A stretch of DNA of 64,000 bases, from NCBI GenBank assembly GCA_012845835.1, contig JABAKD010000020.1, positions 10,552,488 to 10,616,487 of the forward strand, in the 5' to 3' direction. This DNA comes from Undaria pinnatifida (Eukaryota > Sar > Phaeophyceae > Laminariales > Alariaceae). The position numbers and the translations under genes are program-made. Each line of letters begins with the position of its first letter. Position 1 is the stretch's first letter. Positions 30,582 through 59,900 of this stretch are shown here, one piece after another. The notes below the pieces were generated by a model. The model saw only the letters and a program-made list of their open reading frames with translations, had not been told where the DNA came from and did not search any database.

Positions 30582-33015
30582 TGCCTGCCGCGAAGACGCG
30601 AAGACGCGAAGCCTCTTTGGTATCTGTGCCAGGCAGGCGTGGTCTGATCTAACAACAGCTTCGTCCATGTATCCCCCTGCGACAGTGGCTGTCCGCGACC
30701 GACCATACCCCGTATGTATGCCCACGTCCATGGACCAATGCCCCGTAGCGCTGTGGCGCTTTCGTAATGTATATAGACATTGATCGTGTCATTTTCTGGT
30801 CATGCACGAGCTATTAGCTGGGTTGTCGTTACATAAAGTACCGTGTATTAGTTGTTGTTTGTTCGTCTGCGGTTCTGTATAGCGTGTATTTATTTTTAAA
30901 ACTTGGTTATAGTTAGCTTAGAGTGCGGTCATTTTGCGGAGTTCTGAAGTTCTGTGTGTTTGCATCTACCTAACTGGCGAGTGTGTGTTGGCTTGATGTG
31001 TGTTGTGACTAAAGTCAGTTAGTTGGCTTTACCTTGCCACCCAGCTAATAGCTAACCATAGAGTCCAATCAACCCAGCCATAGCTTTTACGTCGTTGATT
31101 GCGTGACCTATGCTATGGAAAGGAACACCGATTCCCACAAACCTGCCGTCTACAAATATCTGGGTGAGCTTTCGCTAACGCGTGGGACTGATTTCGTCAC
31201 AACAAGCCGTCTTGAGGTGGCCGCGGTCGCCGTATGATATTGCAGCTGCAGTGTTTTTGGTGATATTATTGCTGTGTTTTTTCACTGCCCCGAGATTCGT
31301 TTTTTTTTTACTCCAAGCGCCCATGGCGTACTGCAAGAATGCGGCCGCCTTACCTCATTAAAAATCTGCCAATGAATCAGTAAAATAGCCCGACGCGACA
31401 AGTTCGAAATTTGGGAAAAGTTTGTCATTTGTTTGCCCTAAAATATGTATATACCAGGTATGTTCTATGTAAACATTCCGCAATGTAGCCTGCATCGGAG
31501 GGCGTCTGTTTCATGCTGGTTGGAGATAATTACAACAACGAAAGAAAAAAAGGGGCACACAAGGGGTCAGTCAACCAAACGGGTGGGAGCTTGCAGCGTG
31601 CAACTCCGGGCACCCGGGCCGGTCCGCGGCTCACGGGACATAAACTCTGCCGCCTGCCTTTTTAACAGAATTGGCAGGGACTAGTATAGAGAGGGGGGCT
31701 CACGTTCCGATGAGTTGGCGTCGGGAACGCCTTGAGACTCTGGCCGGATCGACCAGTCTATCCTCGAACAGCCTCCAATCGGAACCGAGCAACACAAAAG
31801 AGACACCATAATATTTACCCTTCTACTACTACTGCAAAATTGACCACAAGAAATCCGAGTACCCTTGCAGTTGCGACATCGCAAAGCTTCGCGACCGGAA
31901 TGAGGAGTTCGATTGGTGACACTTGGCGACTCGGCAACGTGGAGCGGACTCCCGCCATCAGCGAAAACTCCGCGCAGCTTCCGCAGCAACTGCGGTGCAA
32001 ACACTTGTATTTAGAACAAAAAACATATACGCAAGGGTCTTTTTTTCGTTATGTCACTTTTTAAATCCGTTTTGCCCCCCAAAAAGTGCCTTATCTCGCT
32101 GGTGGAAACATGAGCACGATAACGCGTCCTAATGTGCAGTGAGCGGCCTGCGCACAACACTGTGTAGTTTGTTGGTCGTATTGGTCGAGATTGGCCTCTA
32201 GGTCGCCCGTTTTTGGTTTACAAAACACCACCAAAACGCCGCGGGACAGCCCCTGCTGACCTCTAGCCCCCCAAAGAGTTAGGGGTAGGGTTACGACAGG
32301 AGTCGGATTGGTCTGAGCCAACGCGCAAGGTTGAGGTTGACCTGTTGCGAACTGCACAGCTTGTGTGCGGGCCGCTCCTGCACAGGGCGGTCCAAGCGTG
32401 ATTATCGTCATGATGCGGCGGTGCTGGAGAACGCAAAACATATGCATTTGCTGCATAGACTATACTTGTATTTGCATTATCGTCATGACGCGACGGTGCT
32501 GGAGAACGCAAAAAAAATGTACATTTGCTGCAGTACTTGTATTTACAGTGATGACATTATTTTTCCGAGCACGCCGACCTTTGCCCCCAGCTAGCGCGAT
32601 GGCCGTCTCTACAGCTTCTGCGACTCTGTGAGCAAAAGTCATCGTGCTATCGTAGAGGAGGGGAAGCTTTCATGCTACTGATAATGGGCATGTACTTCAC
32701 TGCATGATACAAGCCTGGTGGCAATTCGATCGGACAAAAGGTTAAAACAAAAACGCGTGCCAGAGACCCCCGTTCATAATCGGGAACAGTTTACGCGGGC
32801 CGAACCCTTGCGCACGCATCGGCAAAATCTCTTCTCGCGCGTTTTTTTCATTTCCACCAACGCCTCGGCCCAAGGCCGGGCATGCACCAACCAACGAGGA
32901 GTCCAGTATTCACGCCATCACGATGAGTACTAATGCTTACCAGAATTAAAAAACCCAATAAACCACACGCGGCACCGCAGGCACGCCACATGTGATAATG
33001 CACCACACAACACTA
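30582..33015. other. Gene-free stretch
   Basis: 3' flank of the ankyrin gene. A tandem duplication (~76-bp unit, 32400-32476 and 32477-32546) shares ATTATCGTCATGAYGCGRCG and GTGCTGGAGAACGCAAAA. Frames at 31732-32064 (plus) and 32004-31681 (minus) have no recognisable domain. Confidence 0.4.
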
Positions 33016-34860
33016 CTACAGCGTTACGCGCTCATCTTCCTTCCGCGGTCGCTTCGAGCATACCATATCGCATGCCTTATTGGTAGCTGCCAATATGTGC
33101 CCCCCAGAGTCAGAATCTCCCCGCGAGTTGCCTAACCGTAGCTCCACACAAGCGCCGCTATCCCGCCGTTCTTGTACACCAGCTGCAACAACACTGCCAC
33201 TAACACGCGCCCCTCCACCGATCACTCCAGGGTCAGGTCGTGTCACAACCGCCTCATCACCGCAATCTGCTCGTCGCTCGGCCTGCCCCTTCTCACAAAA
33301 AGTCCCTTCTTTTGTCAAACTCCCATCTCTGACGGCTGCTCCCGTCCCGTTAAGGCACGCCTCGCCGCCTTGAGCACCAACAAAACCAACCTCCGAAGGG
33401 ACCGCTGCTCGTACCACCCCAGAGTAATCGGCACTCGTTTTCGAGAGCGCCTTTGTGGCAGTCACCACCTCGTCAGCTACCACCTCCTTAGCTACCTCGC
33501 CGCCGCTACCGCCGCCGTCGCCGCCGCCATTGCTGGCAACGGTCGGGGCGGACGCTACGCCCGACCCGGCCCTACCACTTTCAGACTCTAAAAAGTATGC
33601 ATCATCAAACCTGTCGCGAACAAAACGCCGAAGAAAGCGAAGAAACGGGAATGGGAGTGGGGGAGGCTGCCGTTACTAAGTGTAACAGATTTGTTTGATT
33701 TAAATCAATGGCAGTGTTTACTCCAGCAAGCAATCGGACACATTGGGACTTTCCTATTTAAAACAATTCCCCGGTACCCTAGGGAATATGTAGCAGGCAC
33801 GTTTGTGATGTAAGCCGTAGGGGGATTATCGCAAGGAAAATATCATGGGTTTTCACGGGTCATGAAGCCGCCCGCAGATCGAGTCAGGACGTTTTCAAAC
33901 TCTTGCGGGTCGAGTCCAGTCGGGTCAAGCGGTGTTCGAAGACTCACGGGTTGGTTCGGGTCGGGTCACGAGGTTTTCAAACCACAAAGGTCGGGCCGGG
34001 TCACCCTGACACAAACCGACCAGTGAGAAGTGACCCGAACCGCGATTATCTCCGGCAAATACGGCGAAGTTGGTGTCGGCGCGGGCACCAAAAAACGCTA
34101 CGGTGTTTCGCGCTGTTCACGGCCCTCTGCGTACTTCTGCGTTGTTCTTAACCAACAACACATGCATCTTCAGCCTATCGACAACAACGTAACAGCTACC
34201 ACTATTGAACCGTGCAATCGTGTCCTTTCTATCTTACGGCGGCAGCCGGTGTTGGTCATTTTCCCTTACTAAATTAACATAAGCTACGCAAGTTATGCTG
34301 GAACACTCGCGAACAGTTCGCGCATGACAACAGACCGTACACGGTGAAAGTGCACAGTGAAAGTCCTCCGTCCCTGCACATATGATGCGTCCGGCGATGA
34401 CAACCGCGTCGTCTTTAACCACGGATACCTGCTACTTGAAATAAACATACGTAGCGGTGCAATTCCTCACTTTCGCCGGTTGGAGTTACCTACGCGTAAT
34501 TACGGCAATACCAGGGATTCCCAAATAATATCTCCCGAAGGTGATGAATCGAGTCCATCCCCGGAGTATACAAGGGTTTCCACTAGTAGTTTTTTTTCAT
34601 GCCGGGGATAGGGGAGACATTACTAACGGCATCCTTTTTAATGCGTACGGCTGACACTGTTACGGGTAACTACAGTACCCGCGAACGCAAGTAACCAAGT
34701 AACACAACCATTCCTGTTTTCTAACCCTGCGGAGTGCCACTACCCACTTGTGCATGCAGCTTCGCTCCGCCGGCTCAGACGCAGAACTCCCGCCAAGCTG
34801 CAGCGCGCGCGCCCTTCGCCTGAACACACCCGAAGGGGGAGGACGGACGACAATATCCAT
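33016..34860 (-). CDS. Possible two-exon gene of unknown function, 235 aa
   Basis: The model on the minus strand joins 34860-34748 and 33610-33016. Exon 1 starts ATGGATATTG (MDIVVRPPPSGVFRRRARAL) and ends CACAA|gtgggt. Exon 2 follows ...TTCGCGACAG and reads FDDAYFLESESGRAG, a Gly-rich spacer, then 155 mixed residues (AVVTRPDPGVIGGGARVSGS) to a TAA stop. Phase 2 matches on both sides. The long open exon with acidic/aromatic start and basic tail (KRPRKEDERV) looks coding, but no family is recognised and the donor is weak. Exon 1 is also open upstream of the ATG. Confidence 0.4.
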
Positions 34861-35489
34861 AAATGGGGACAGATCAATCCCCCTTTCACAATCTACATAC
34901 TTTGTTTTAGATGCACCCGTGATGTATTATGAAAAAGGCATAGCATCATCTGCCGACGCATTTAAACTAACTGAGCGTTTGTTTTAGAACACCCTCAACA
35001 AAAAACGGCATCGCATCTTCGTAGATGGTAGAGGCCACCCAAGTCGGGGTCGGGATACATGTACTAAAATATACCTGGGTGTACTTAATCTGCCAGCATT
35101 TACCTAAACCTACATATAGACTTACTTAACGTTGTCCTTTCCTGAGCGGGCTCGGTTGGTACATCCCTGACCTCTCAGACCTCCCACTTCAACACCGCCC
35201 CCTTCCATTACTTGCGGAACGGTCCAGTTTTTCTTTGAATTATTCTTTCAATTTTTTTTTTCGTTTTTCTCGTTTTTCGTTTCTTCGGTTTCTTCTTGAT
35301 TTTTCAACTGTTTGTTTCATGTAAGTTTGTTTGGTTTCTGCCAACTCGACTTAGGGTATTTTTTGTTTGTTCTTTACCCTTTTATCTCTCGTGATTTTTG
35401 CTTGTGGAAGTTGAATGCGCAGAATAATCATACCAGGTCCCAGATGAGCTCAGCTTGCTCATGAGCTCAGCTCAGTTCAGCAGCGCAGC

Positions 35490-35562
35490 CCCGTGAGGTG
35501 CCGTGCGGTGCCGTGTGGTACTGTGCGGTGCTGTGCTGCGCTGTGCTGCGCTGTGCTGTCTT
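35490..35562 (+). repeat. Pentanucleotide array (GTGCC/GTGCT)n
   Basis: About 14 five-base units, GTGCC, GTGCG, GTGCT and GCGCT. Confidence 0.85.
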
Positions 35563-36487
35563 TCGTACATACAGTACCAGGTATCGTGCGACGTACCAGG
35601 TACCACGTATCGGTATGTACCTGTGTACTCGTGTTTTTCCGTTCTTAACTGCTTGTCCTGCCTCGGTCCTCTTCACGATACTTTTTTGCAAATTTACACC
35701 CGTACAGCCGATCAGAACGTGACATCGCCAGCAAGCACTCAGCACAGCACAGGGGAATCAGGACAAGTAGCTCTTGGTATTATCAATTCGCTAGGTGCAC
35801 CAAATCACGGACCTCTACTTTCTGCCACCTTCACATGCTGTTGTCTTCTTCCATGCGCGAGGGTAGCGACGTCAGCCGCCCGCGGAGCGGAGCCCTTGTG
35901 CTTGTCTATACTCATCTGTGTATTACCTGTATCTACCTAAATCTTACCTACAATTATTGATGACGCGCCATATCTATAAGAACTGCACGATCCGCTGTAG
36001 TTACTGTTTGCCGGGTGAGATTTGTATGACACGGCTCTTGCATACTCTGTTGTGCCGGCTGGAATCTGCATTATACAGCTCTTGCAAAACATCTTATTAC
36101 AACGGCATGATACAGGATCTAGATGTTCTATTAACAGATCGTGACATGTCCAATGTCTGCGACATTCTGTCCGAAAAATATGCCACGGTCTCCCATAAAA
36201 CGCAAGCGATGCAATGATACGATACGATGTCGTAGCAGGTTGCGGTGCTCGATACTGGTAGCCCAACAATCGGTCGTTCGGCTTGGCCTGCTCGCTGCCA
36301 CCCCGCAAGCCGCTGCGCGGGACGGCTATATCCACGTTGGCAAACAGATGCATGCTTTTAATAGTGCGGTAGGGGTGCGCCTACTGTTGCTGGGGCTCCT
36401 GGCTTGATCGCTTGAGGAGCTTAACAGCGTTCATACAAAAAATGGCTTTAGAGGAGTTATCCCACGTCAGGGGTTTGCACGTTTTGA

Positions 36488-36705
36488 GACAAGCGTTTCT
36501 GACCGGTTCCGCTCTTCAGGCGTGGAACTATCGATTGGTATAGTAATTTTAGGATTATTTTCTTCATTTTTTTAGGGCTAGCGCATAGAAGCGTTGGTAG
36601 GGTTGCGCGAACGAACGACTTCGACGTCACGTTTCGGGTGAGATAGCAAGCTCCTCGTGTTAGGAGCTTAGAAACTTCTTAGCAACTTCTGCTTCACCCC
36701 TAGCG
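36488..36705 (+). repeat. Dispersed repeat E, copy 2
   Basis: Diverged copy of 28738-28945, same orientation. Confidence 0.65.
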
Positions 36706-36959
36706 TGGGATGACTCTTTGAGAACGAGTGTTTGCTTACCCCGGTAAACGACCCCACGGCCTACTGTACGTATAAAAACGAGCATAATAGCGCACAAAAA
36801 ACATAACTAAGATGTCCACGATATTGGTTAGAGGTCCACTTCAGTCAAAAATAGTGCGGCCAAAAAGTGCCGCAATTTATGATGGTGTACTACTATCATA
36901 GCATGTGCCTTTTGTGGCCAAACACGTTAAACTACCCCACCGTAGCAGCGACTTTTGAC

Positions 36960-53575
<16,616 letters not shown>

Positions 53576-53956
53576 AAGGCACACAGCAGCCGCAGAGCAA
53601 GACAGAGCACAGAGCTTCAGGACAGCATCTCAGCTCTCAGCTCAAAGCCAATGCGGTATGCCCCCCCTTCCTTCACGCGTCCAAATCATGATGGAAACCC
53701 ATCAAAATTCAAATCGAAGGCTTGAGGCTTGAGGTCTTGGGCCACACCTTTTGCGTCTTGTCCGCTAGAGCAGCCCTACACAGAAGGATCCACAACGCAA
53801 GCGAAGCCAACGACAGCTACTTCTTTCGCAGCGGCCTGTTTTAGGTTTCGCTGATTTGGTAGCTCGAAGATAGGCGGCAACATATAATTTGCTCGAGGTC
53901 GACGCGATTGAAATACAGGGCAAGGACCAAGGAGCGGGCCCAATCAACGCAGAGCG
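53576..53956. promoter_or_regulatory. Shared divergent promoter region of DUS2 and RPA2
   Basis: The 381 bp between the DUS2 ATG (53575, minus) and the RPA2 ATG (53957, plus) must contain both 5' UTRs and transcription starts. There is no clear TATA box. Visible candidates are CCAAT at 53648 and near 53940 and ACGCGT at 53675-53680, the MluI cell-cycle box known from yeast S-phase gene promoters; whether brown algae use it is unknown. Confidence 0.7.
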
Positions 53957-56900
53957 ATGTCTTACGGAGGCTTGGAGTACGGAGGAGGAGGGGGAGGGGG
54001 GGGGTTCGGAGGAGATGGAGGTATGAATGGTGAGAGGAGACAAACCTGCATTGCTTCCCCCCACCGGCCGTACTTACGTTGGGATGAGCCCAAAGTGTAA
54101 AATCGTGTTGGCTTGTTTTCAAACCTCAGATCCTCAAATCCATTTTCAAAATGTCCACCACAGCCTTTTGCGCCAAATATGCACTTGTCGTCACGGAGTT
54201 GCTACGTACGGTGTCTATCATAGAGCTGCTGCTGTACGTATCACACAGCGGGTATGCTGTTCATGTAGATGGGGCTCTGACACTTTGAATTGTGGGTGAG
54301 AGGCCAAGGACGGGGTGTGCCAATGGTCGAGGTCGAGGTTCGCACGGCTAGCATCAAAAGGTGGTCAAGGTTGAATATGTCGCCATGTTTTAATTTTGGC
54401 ATTTTGACATTTTTTCGTGGTTTTTGGCGCCAAGACGAGTCTTTCAGGGACGTACTGCTGTACTCTCCGCACAAGCAGCAGCCTGTGAGCAAACGAGCTT
54501 GAACCTGCAGAGATGCTCCCAGTAGTGGGGAGTAGTGGGGAGTCAAGTAAAGTTAAAATGCTGGAGGTACTGCGAGTCCAGGAAGTATTTCAGGATACTG
54601 TTCTTGTACTGCACTGCTTTACTGCGAGTACGGACAGCATTTCCCGCTTCTGTACTGTGGACTCTGAATAGCCGTGCGTGTACTTCCGTGCTTTGTTTCA
54701 AGTTTCGGAGTTCGATACTGCGGATATCAGTTTTTGGGGTTCTGTATTGCGGCTACTCACCTGTGTTGCTCTGCCCACGAAAAAGAAAAAAAATGGGGCC
54801 AAAAACTATGCCGAAATACAAATCTGGAACCACCTCTACACCACTATAATGTTTGTGCACGATATTCCGCAGTTCTGCCATAACTCCGGCGTCACAGCTA
54901 ATCAGAAAACGCACCACCCTGCTATGGGGTATTTGGTTCTTTCATTACAGTAGTGTGGCAAAGCGGCAGCAGTTTTGGTGACTGTAAGCACCGCGACAGT
55001 GTCGCTGAAGTTTGAACATGTGGTTCCAGGTCGTTGGATTTTTCTCTTTCGTATACTGTGGCCAAGTTATGTTTTTTGCTCCTGCAGCGATCATCAGTGC
55101 CAGTACGTATGCATGTACGTGTAGGTTTTGAGAAGACTTTTTTCTGTGATCTAACGCTGCAACACTATGTTATAAGGCTTAGTTTGGGTAAGCTATTGGT
55201 CAACCTTTTGCAAGTGGTCACACGGACTAATATCCCCACTAATTCCTTAACAAATGGCGTCGTGGGCAGGCCATGGGTTTTGGGGTCGTGGGTGCGAATC
55301 CCACCATCCACAATAATGAGCTTTTTAGACTTTCCCCGTGTCGAACTTGAAAAATACTCTCCCCGGTATCCCCAGGAAATGATACCGCCTGGATATTGAC
55401 AGGTCCGCCCGTATATCCGGCGGACCTGCTATCCCACCGTTTCAGGGGGGAAGAGTGTTTTAAGGCTTAGTTCGGGTAAGCAATTGGTTAACATAAGGCT
55501 TAGTTTCGGTAAGCTTGGTTAACATTTTGCAAGGAATACGCCAGGAAAAATTGAAAACGAACCAAAAGGGATATACATATAGTACGAAGCTGAAGCAAGT
55601 CACACATCCGCCAAAAAATAAAAGCGAGATCAACAGCCCGCGTGCGTACTGTTCGGGCCCATACTGGTACATATTATACGCTTTGGGGGTTCAGGCTCAT
55701 ACTGGTACATACTCGGAGTATACGCTTTGTGTGTGGGCAAGTGAATCGTCACACTAAAGTATACACAGCCGGTCGCCCCGGTGGTCTAGTGGTTTCCTCG
55801 AATACTACTATTAATAGCGTTGGTCCTTGAGTTCGATTCCCACCGTGGTGATATTTTGACTCTATTTGCAAAAAAACAAAAAAAGGATCAACTGCTGAGA
55901 GCGCCTAGCAGCGTGGGTAGGTACAATTCGACGCGAGTCGACGAGGGAAGAGAATGCTGGATTATTCTCGCGATAAAAATGAAGGCACGTGCCGTCGTGG
56001 GGAGGGGGAGGAGGGCCCGAAATGTGACCCCGGATCTGAGTTACTACCGAGACGGAGCGCGAGAGTAGTGCGAGGATAACAACTGGGATGAAGAAAATAA
56101 ATAAATAAATAAACAAACAAAATTTCAGGTACCTATTAGTAGTAAAGGCTTGCGCAGAAGCTCCCAGTATTCTTCATACACCGAGTACACTCGGAGTATC
56201 GAGAGCATACCGTACCGCGAGTAATGATAGTGTTGCAGCACTGAAGGTCGAAATACTGGGAGCATTGGCGATATGATCAGAGCTGACGGCCGAAATACTG
56301 CGAGTGCTGGCACTTTGAGCAAACCCAAAACCTCGAGTACAATCAGTATCCGCAGCGCAAACGCCCAACGTTTCTTTATCCTGTATGGCGTGCGGTGTAT
56401 GATATGTAGTCGGTTTCAGCTGCGAGGCTTTGAAATGTATGTACCAGTACTATGGGCTTGTTACGTACGTACGCCGACTTCCGACTTCACTTTCATATAT
56501 CTTGGCGGATGTACGACTTGCTTCAGGTTTGATATGTATCACACCTGTACCACTTTTGGTTTGTTTCACTTTTCCCTGGGGTATTCTTCTACTATTAATA
56601 CTACTACTCCAGAGTGACTGGAGCCTGTCCTGAGACCATGGACTTGATTATGCGAGTTATTGTGAAAACAACTATATTGCAGAATGAACTTATCGAACCG
56701 GTGCACATTTTTTTGCTCCCATTCAACAACTGCTGTCTGTCAACTTCATACAACCAGCATACTGGGAGCATTTGAGAGCATCTAATTTAGTATTGCGAGT
56801 TGCGAGTACTGCTGTGCTCGCAGTATTCGCAATATCAACGGCAGAAATAGTTTGTTCACCACCGGCAGTACACCTGTGTTGCTCTGCCCACAAAACGAAA

Positions 56901-59900
56901 AATGATACACAACCTATAGCGTCAAATATTCTTGAAACCGGGGTTTGGTCAAAACCCCGCACTGGGCCATTCAGCGTCCTGTGCTCTTTTCACTGTCGCC
57001 GTGCTCCCCACCGAAGCCTTCAAATGACACACCTCGCCTGTGGGAACCCCACCAAGTCATGATATAGGCTGATCTGTAGCTGTTGTGGCCTGTGTCCACG
57101 GGTTAGAAGTGGAGAAATCTGGTGCGCCGCGGCCATGTAGTGTTTCGTTTGCGCAGGTGCTATCTCTGGTCCCAGCAGTCGCGAAGCCAGTTTATACATT
57201 TCTCACCATCACTGTCGCGGTGGTACATGTTGATGAAATCGCCTATGATTCGCCGTGTGCTCGTGTATACAGGGAGGGAAGGTGTTCCAGGGTGGTGGGA
57301 TTTATGATTCAAGTCACCGACGCCGCAGTCGCTGGCGACGTGCGCCTAAAAAAGCAACATGTGGACAAAAAAACACTGCGTTGTAATTGTCAAGGAATTA
57401 GTGGGGTATTAGTCCGTTTGACCTAAAAATTACTGGAGCCTGTCCTGTGCTCATGGACTTTTGTAATGCCGATGAGTTAATGCGAGAACAACAACACTGC
57501 CTGTACTCGCAGTATGTCGACCGTCAGCACTGCAACACTTTCCGTCCTCGCAGTACGAAATACCTCAGAGCATTCTCCAAGTATACTCGGAAGTATGAAC
57601 CCCACTGGGGTCACCTGTGCAAGCCAGGACGTATAGTTTAGTGGGGCGAGTCCTATCATACTTCATGTGCCTACGTACATACGAAGTTCAAATGCGGCCT
57701 GCCGTTCCGTTTTCCTCCCTTTATTCTGTTCCTTTCTTCCGTGACGAAAAGCAGGCGGTTTTGGTGGCTCTCCCTCTGGGGGGGGGGGGGGAGGGTATAT
57801 GATCGGGGGCGCCGTGGACAGCCCAGCCACGGGCGGCGGCAGCGGGGGACAGAAGAACAGGAGCAAGCAGTCCATCCTCCCGGTGAACGTCAAGCAGGTG
57901 CGACGTACACGCAACCCGCGGCGCGGCGGCGCCAGATGGTGTAGACGCATGCTATATTCGGTAGGGGTGCACTAGAATGTCAAGCAGCAGCTGGTACATC
58001 ATGACGCGTAGCCAATTTTAAACCTTTGGCGATATCGCTTGGGTTACAGTCTCAGTAATACTGGGTTTGCTTTGGTCGTGTGTTGTGGCTCGGTGGCGGT
58101 CGCAGGCAACGTCCACGCTGGCAGCCCCCTATCGCATTGGTGGACGCCTGTAATATTGGTAGACGAGGGGAATGGGCTCGATCGCATCGATTGTTGCCGC
58201 ACCGTTTTATGGTGGGCGCACCAAGTCTCTACTAAATACCGTATTACCCCTTCAACCCTTTTGAGACGTGATCATAGTATAGTTTCCTGTAGTATAGCTA
58301 CCTGAAAAGCGACAAATTGGGGTATTGTTACCCTCTCAGGAGGAGCAAGTAACGGTACACGTATCACCACGCTGCGCGCTTGCCCATGCACCTCATTCCG
58401 TTGGGGTTCGGAGACACCCCCTGCTCCAGCGGGCCGGACTGTTTCTATCAAGGGTGGCAGAAGCTGTAACCGTTACTGTTTTGCGACAAAAAAAAATCCT
58501 TCTGATGTCCCGAAGGGCTTATTAAAATAGTGTGTTTGCGTGTGGGCAAGAAACCAGCACGTTTCTTCCCGACGTAAAACGTACCTGGTGACACAAGCCT
58601 ATCGGCGACGTCCGAATTGACAAGAACCCTACTATGATGTCATGGCGTTTTGTTCGGGACGCGACACATACCAAATGCTCTTTTTTCAGGTTCTTGAGTC
58701 GGAGATGTCGAACCAGGACTCGGGCGCCAAAATAGACGGAGTCGATGTGAACCAGGTGCGTGTGGGGGGGGGAGAGAGAGAGGAAGAGAGAGGGCCTTCT
58801 GATTGCTGGGATTGCTGCTGCTAGTGGTATGTGGCTAGTGGTATATGGCAGGTACGTCTACATACTGCTTTGCACGGGTGAAAAGTGTTGATTCCTCCGC
58901 GCCGTCCTTGAGGGAAAACACGCGAGTTTTGCACACTAATGTAGGCGCTGAGGTCGTGGGCTACGGATGGTGTGTGTTTGAGCATAATGGGGCACAACTT
59001 CTGTCGCCCTGGCCCGGCCGCACTTGACCTCTTGTACGCAAGTTTAGGGTTCCGACGGTTTTGAGCGAACGAGGCGTCAGGTATGTTAAATGTGCACCAT
59101 AACCACGTATGATGTTGCCCCCGACTGTCTTTGTCGTGTATCGCCCACAATCGAAGGAACTTCACCGCATGCGCGTTTGAGGAGGAGGAGGGGGTTGTTG
59201 CGGTCTATTCTCGTGGTGCTGATAGCTTTTTCTTTGACGTAGCGGAACCACTCCGCAGAAATATCTTTCATGTCGTATCTCATTCACTCCGCCTCCCCAA
59301 CCAATACCCCCCCCCCGGTACCTCTCCCACATTCTTCAACTTATTGCTTCTTAATCCGAAAACCAATGTTGTATTGCAACTTGTTGAAAACGAGACAGGT
59401 GAAGCTGGTGGGATGCATCGTTGAGTTGGAGGACGCGTCCACCAATACCGAATATACCATCGAGGACACCACGGGCCGCTTGAAGGTGATTTCCGCAACC
59501 ATGGCTTCGCTTGCAGTATGCACACTACACACAACCCACAATGCCATGCTGTGCTCATGTTGTTTTTCTAAACAAATTGTTGTTGTTGCTGTTGCTGTTG
59601 TTGTTGTTGTTGTTTCGCAGGTCAAGATTTTCCACAGCGACGGGGAGGGCCAGAACGATCGCAGCGCGGAGAGGCGCGCACGGAATGAGGTTGGGACCTA
59701 CGTGCGAGTATTCGGCAGCGTGAGTCCTTCAAGCTTATATCTCTATTTTTCATTGTCCGAGGTGTTTGTATTGGCCAGGAGAGACGGTCGAACTCTTGAC
59801 GCACCTGATACCAGGTACCCTGGTAGCTGTTGGGGCTAGGGGGATATCTCTTCTGGCCAGTGCTTTGGGTTCGTTGGTACGGAATGGAAGGGGGGGGCGG

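Larger units (their letters stand above)
34861..36959. other. Gene-free stretch with repeats
   Basis: Holds a GTGCY-type pentamer array (35490-35562), two TACCAGGTA palindromes (35575, 35594), T-rich DNA at 35235-35400, and repeat E copy 2 (36488-36705). No gene. The 3' end of DUS2 lies just to the right. Confidence 0.4.

Noticed and set aside
55771-55850. tRNA gene
   Set aside because: A and B boxes are present but the stems do not pair, and a SINE body and tail follow.
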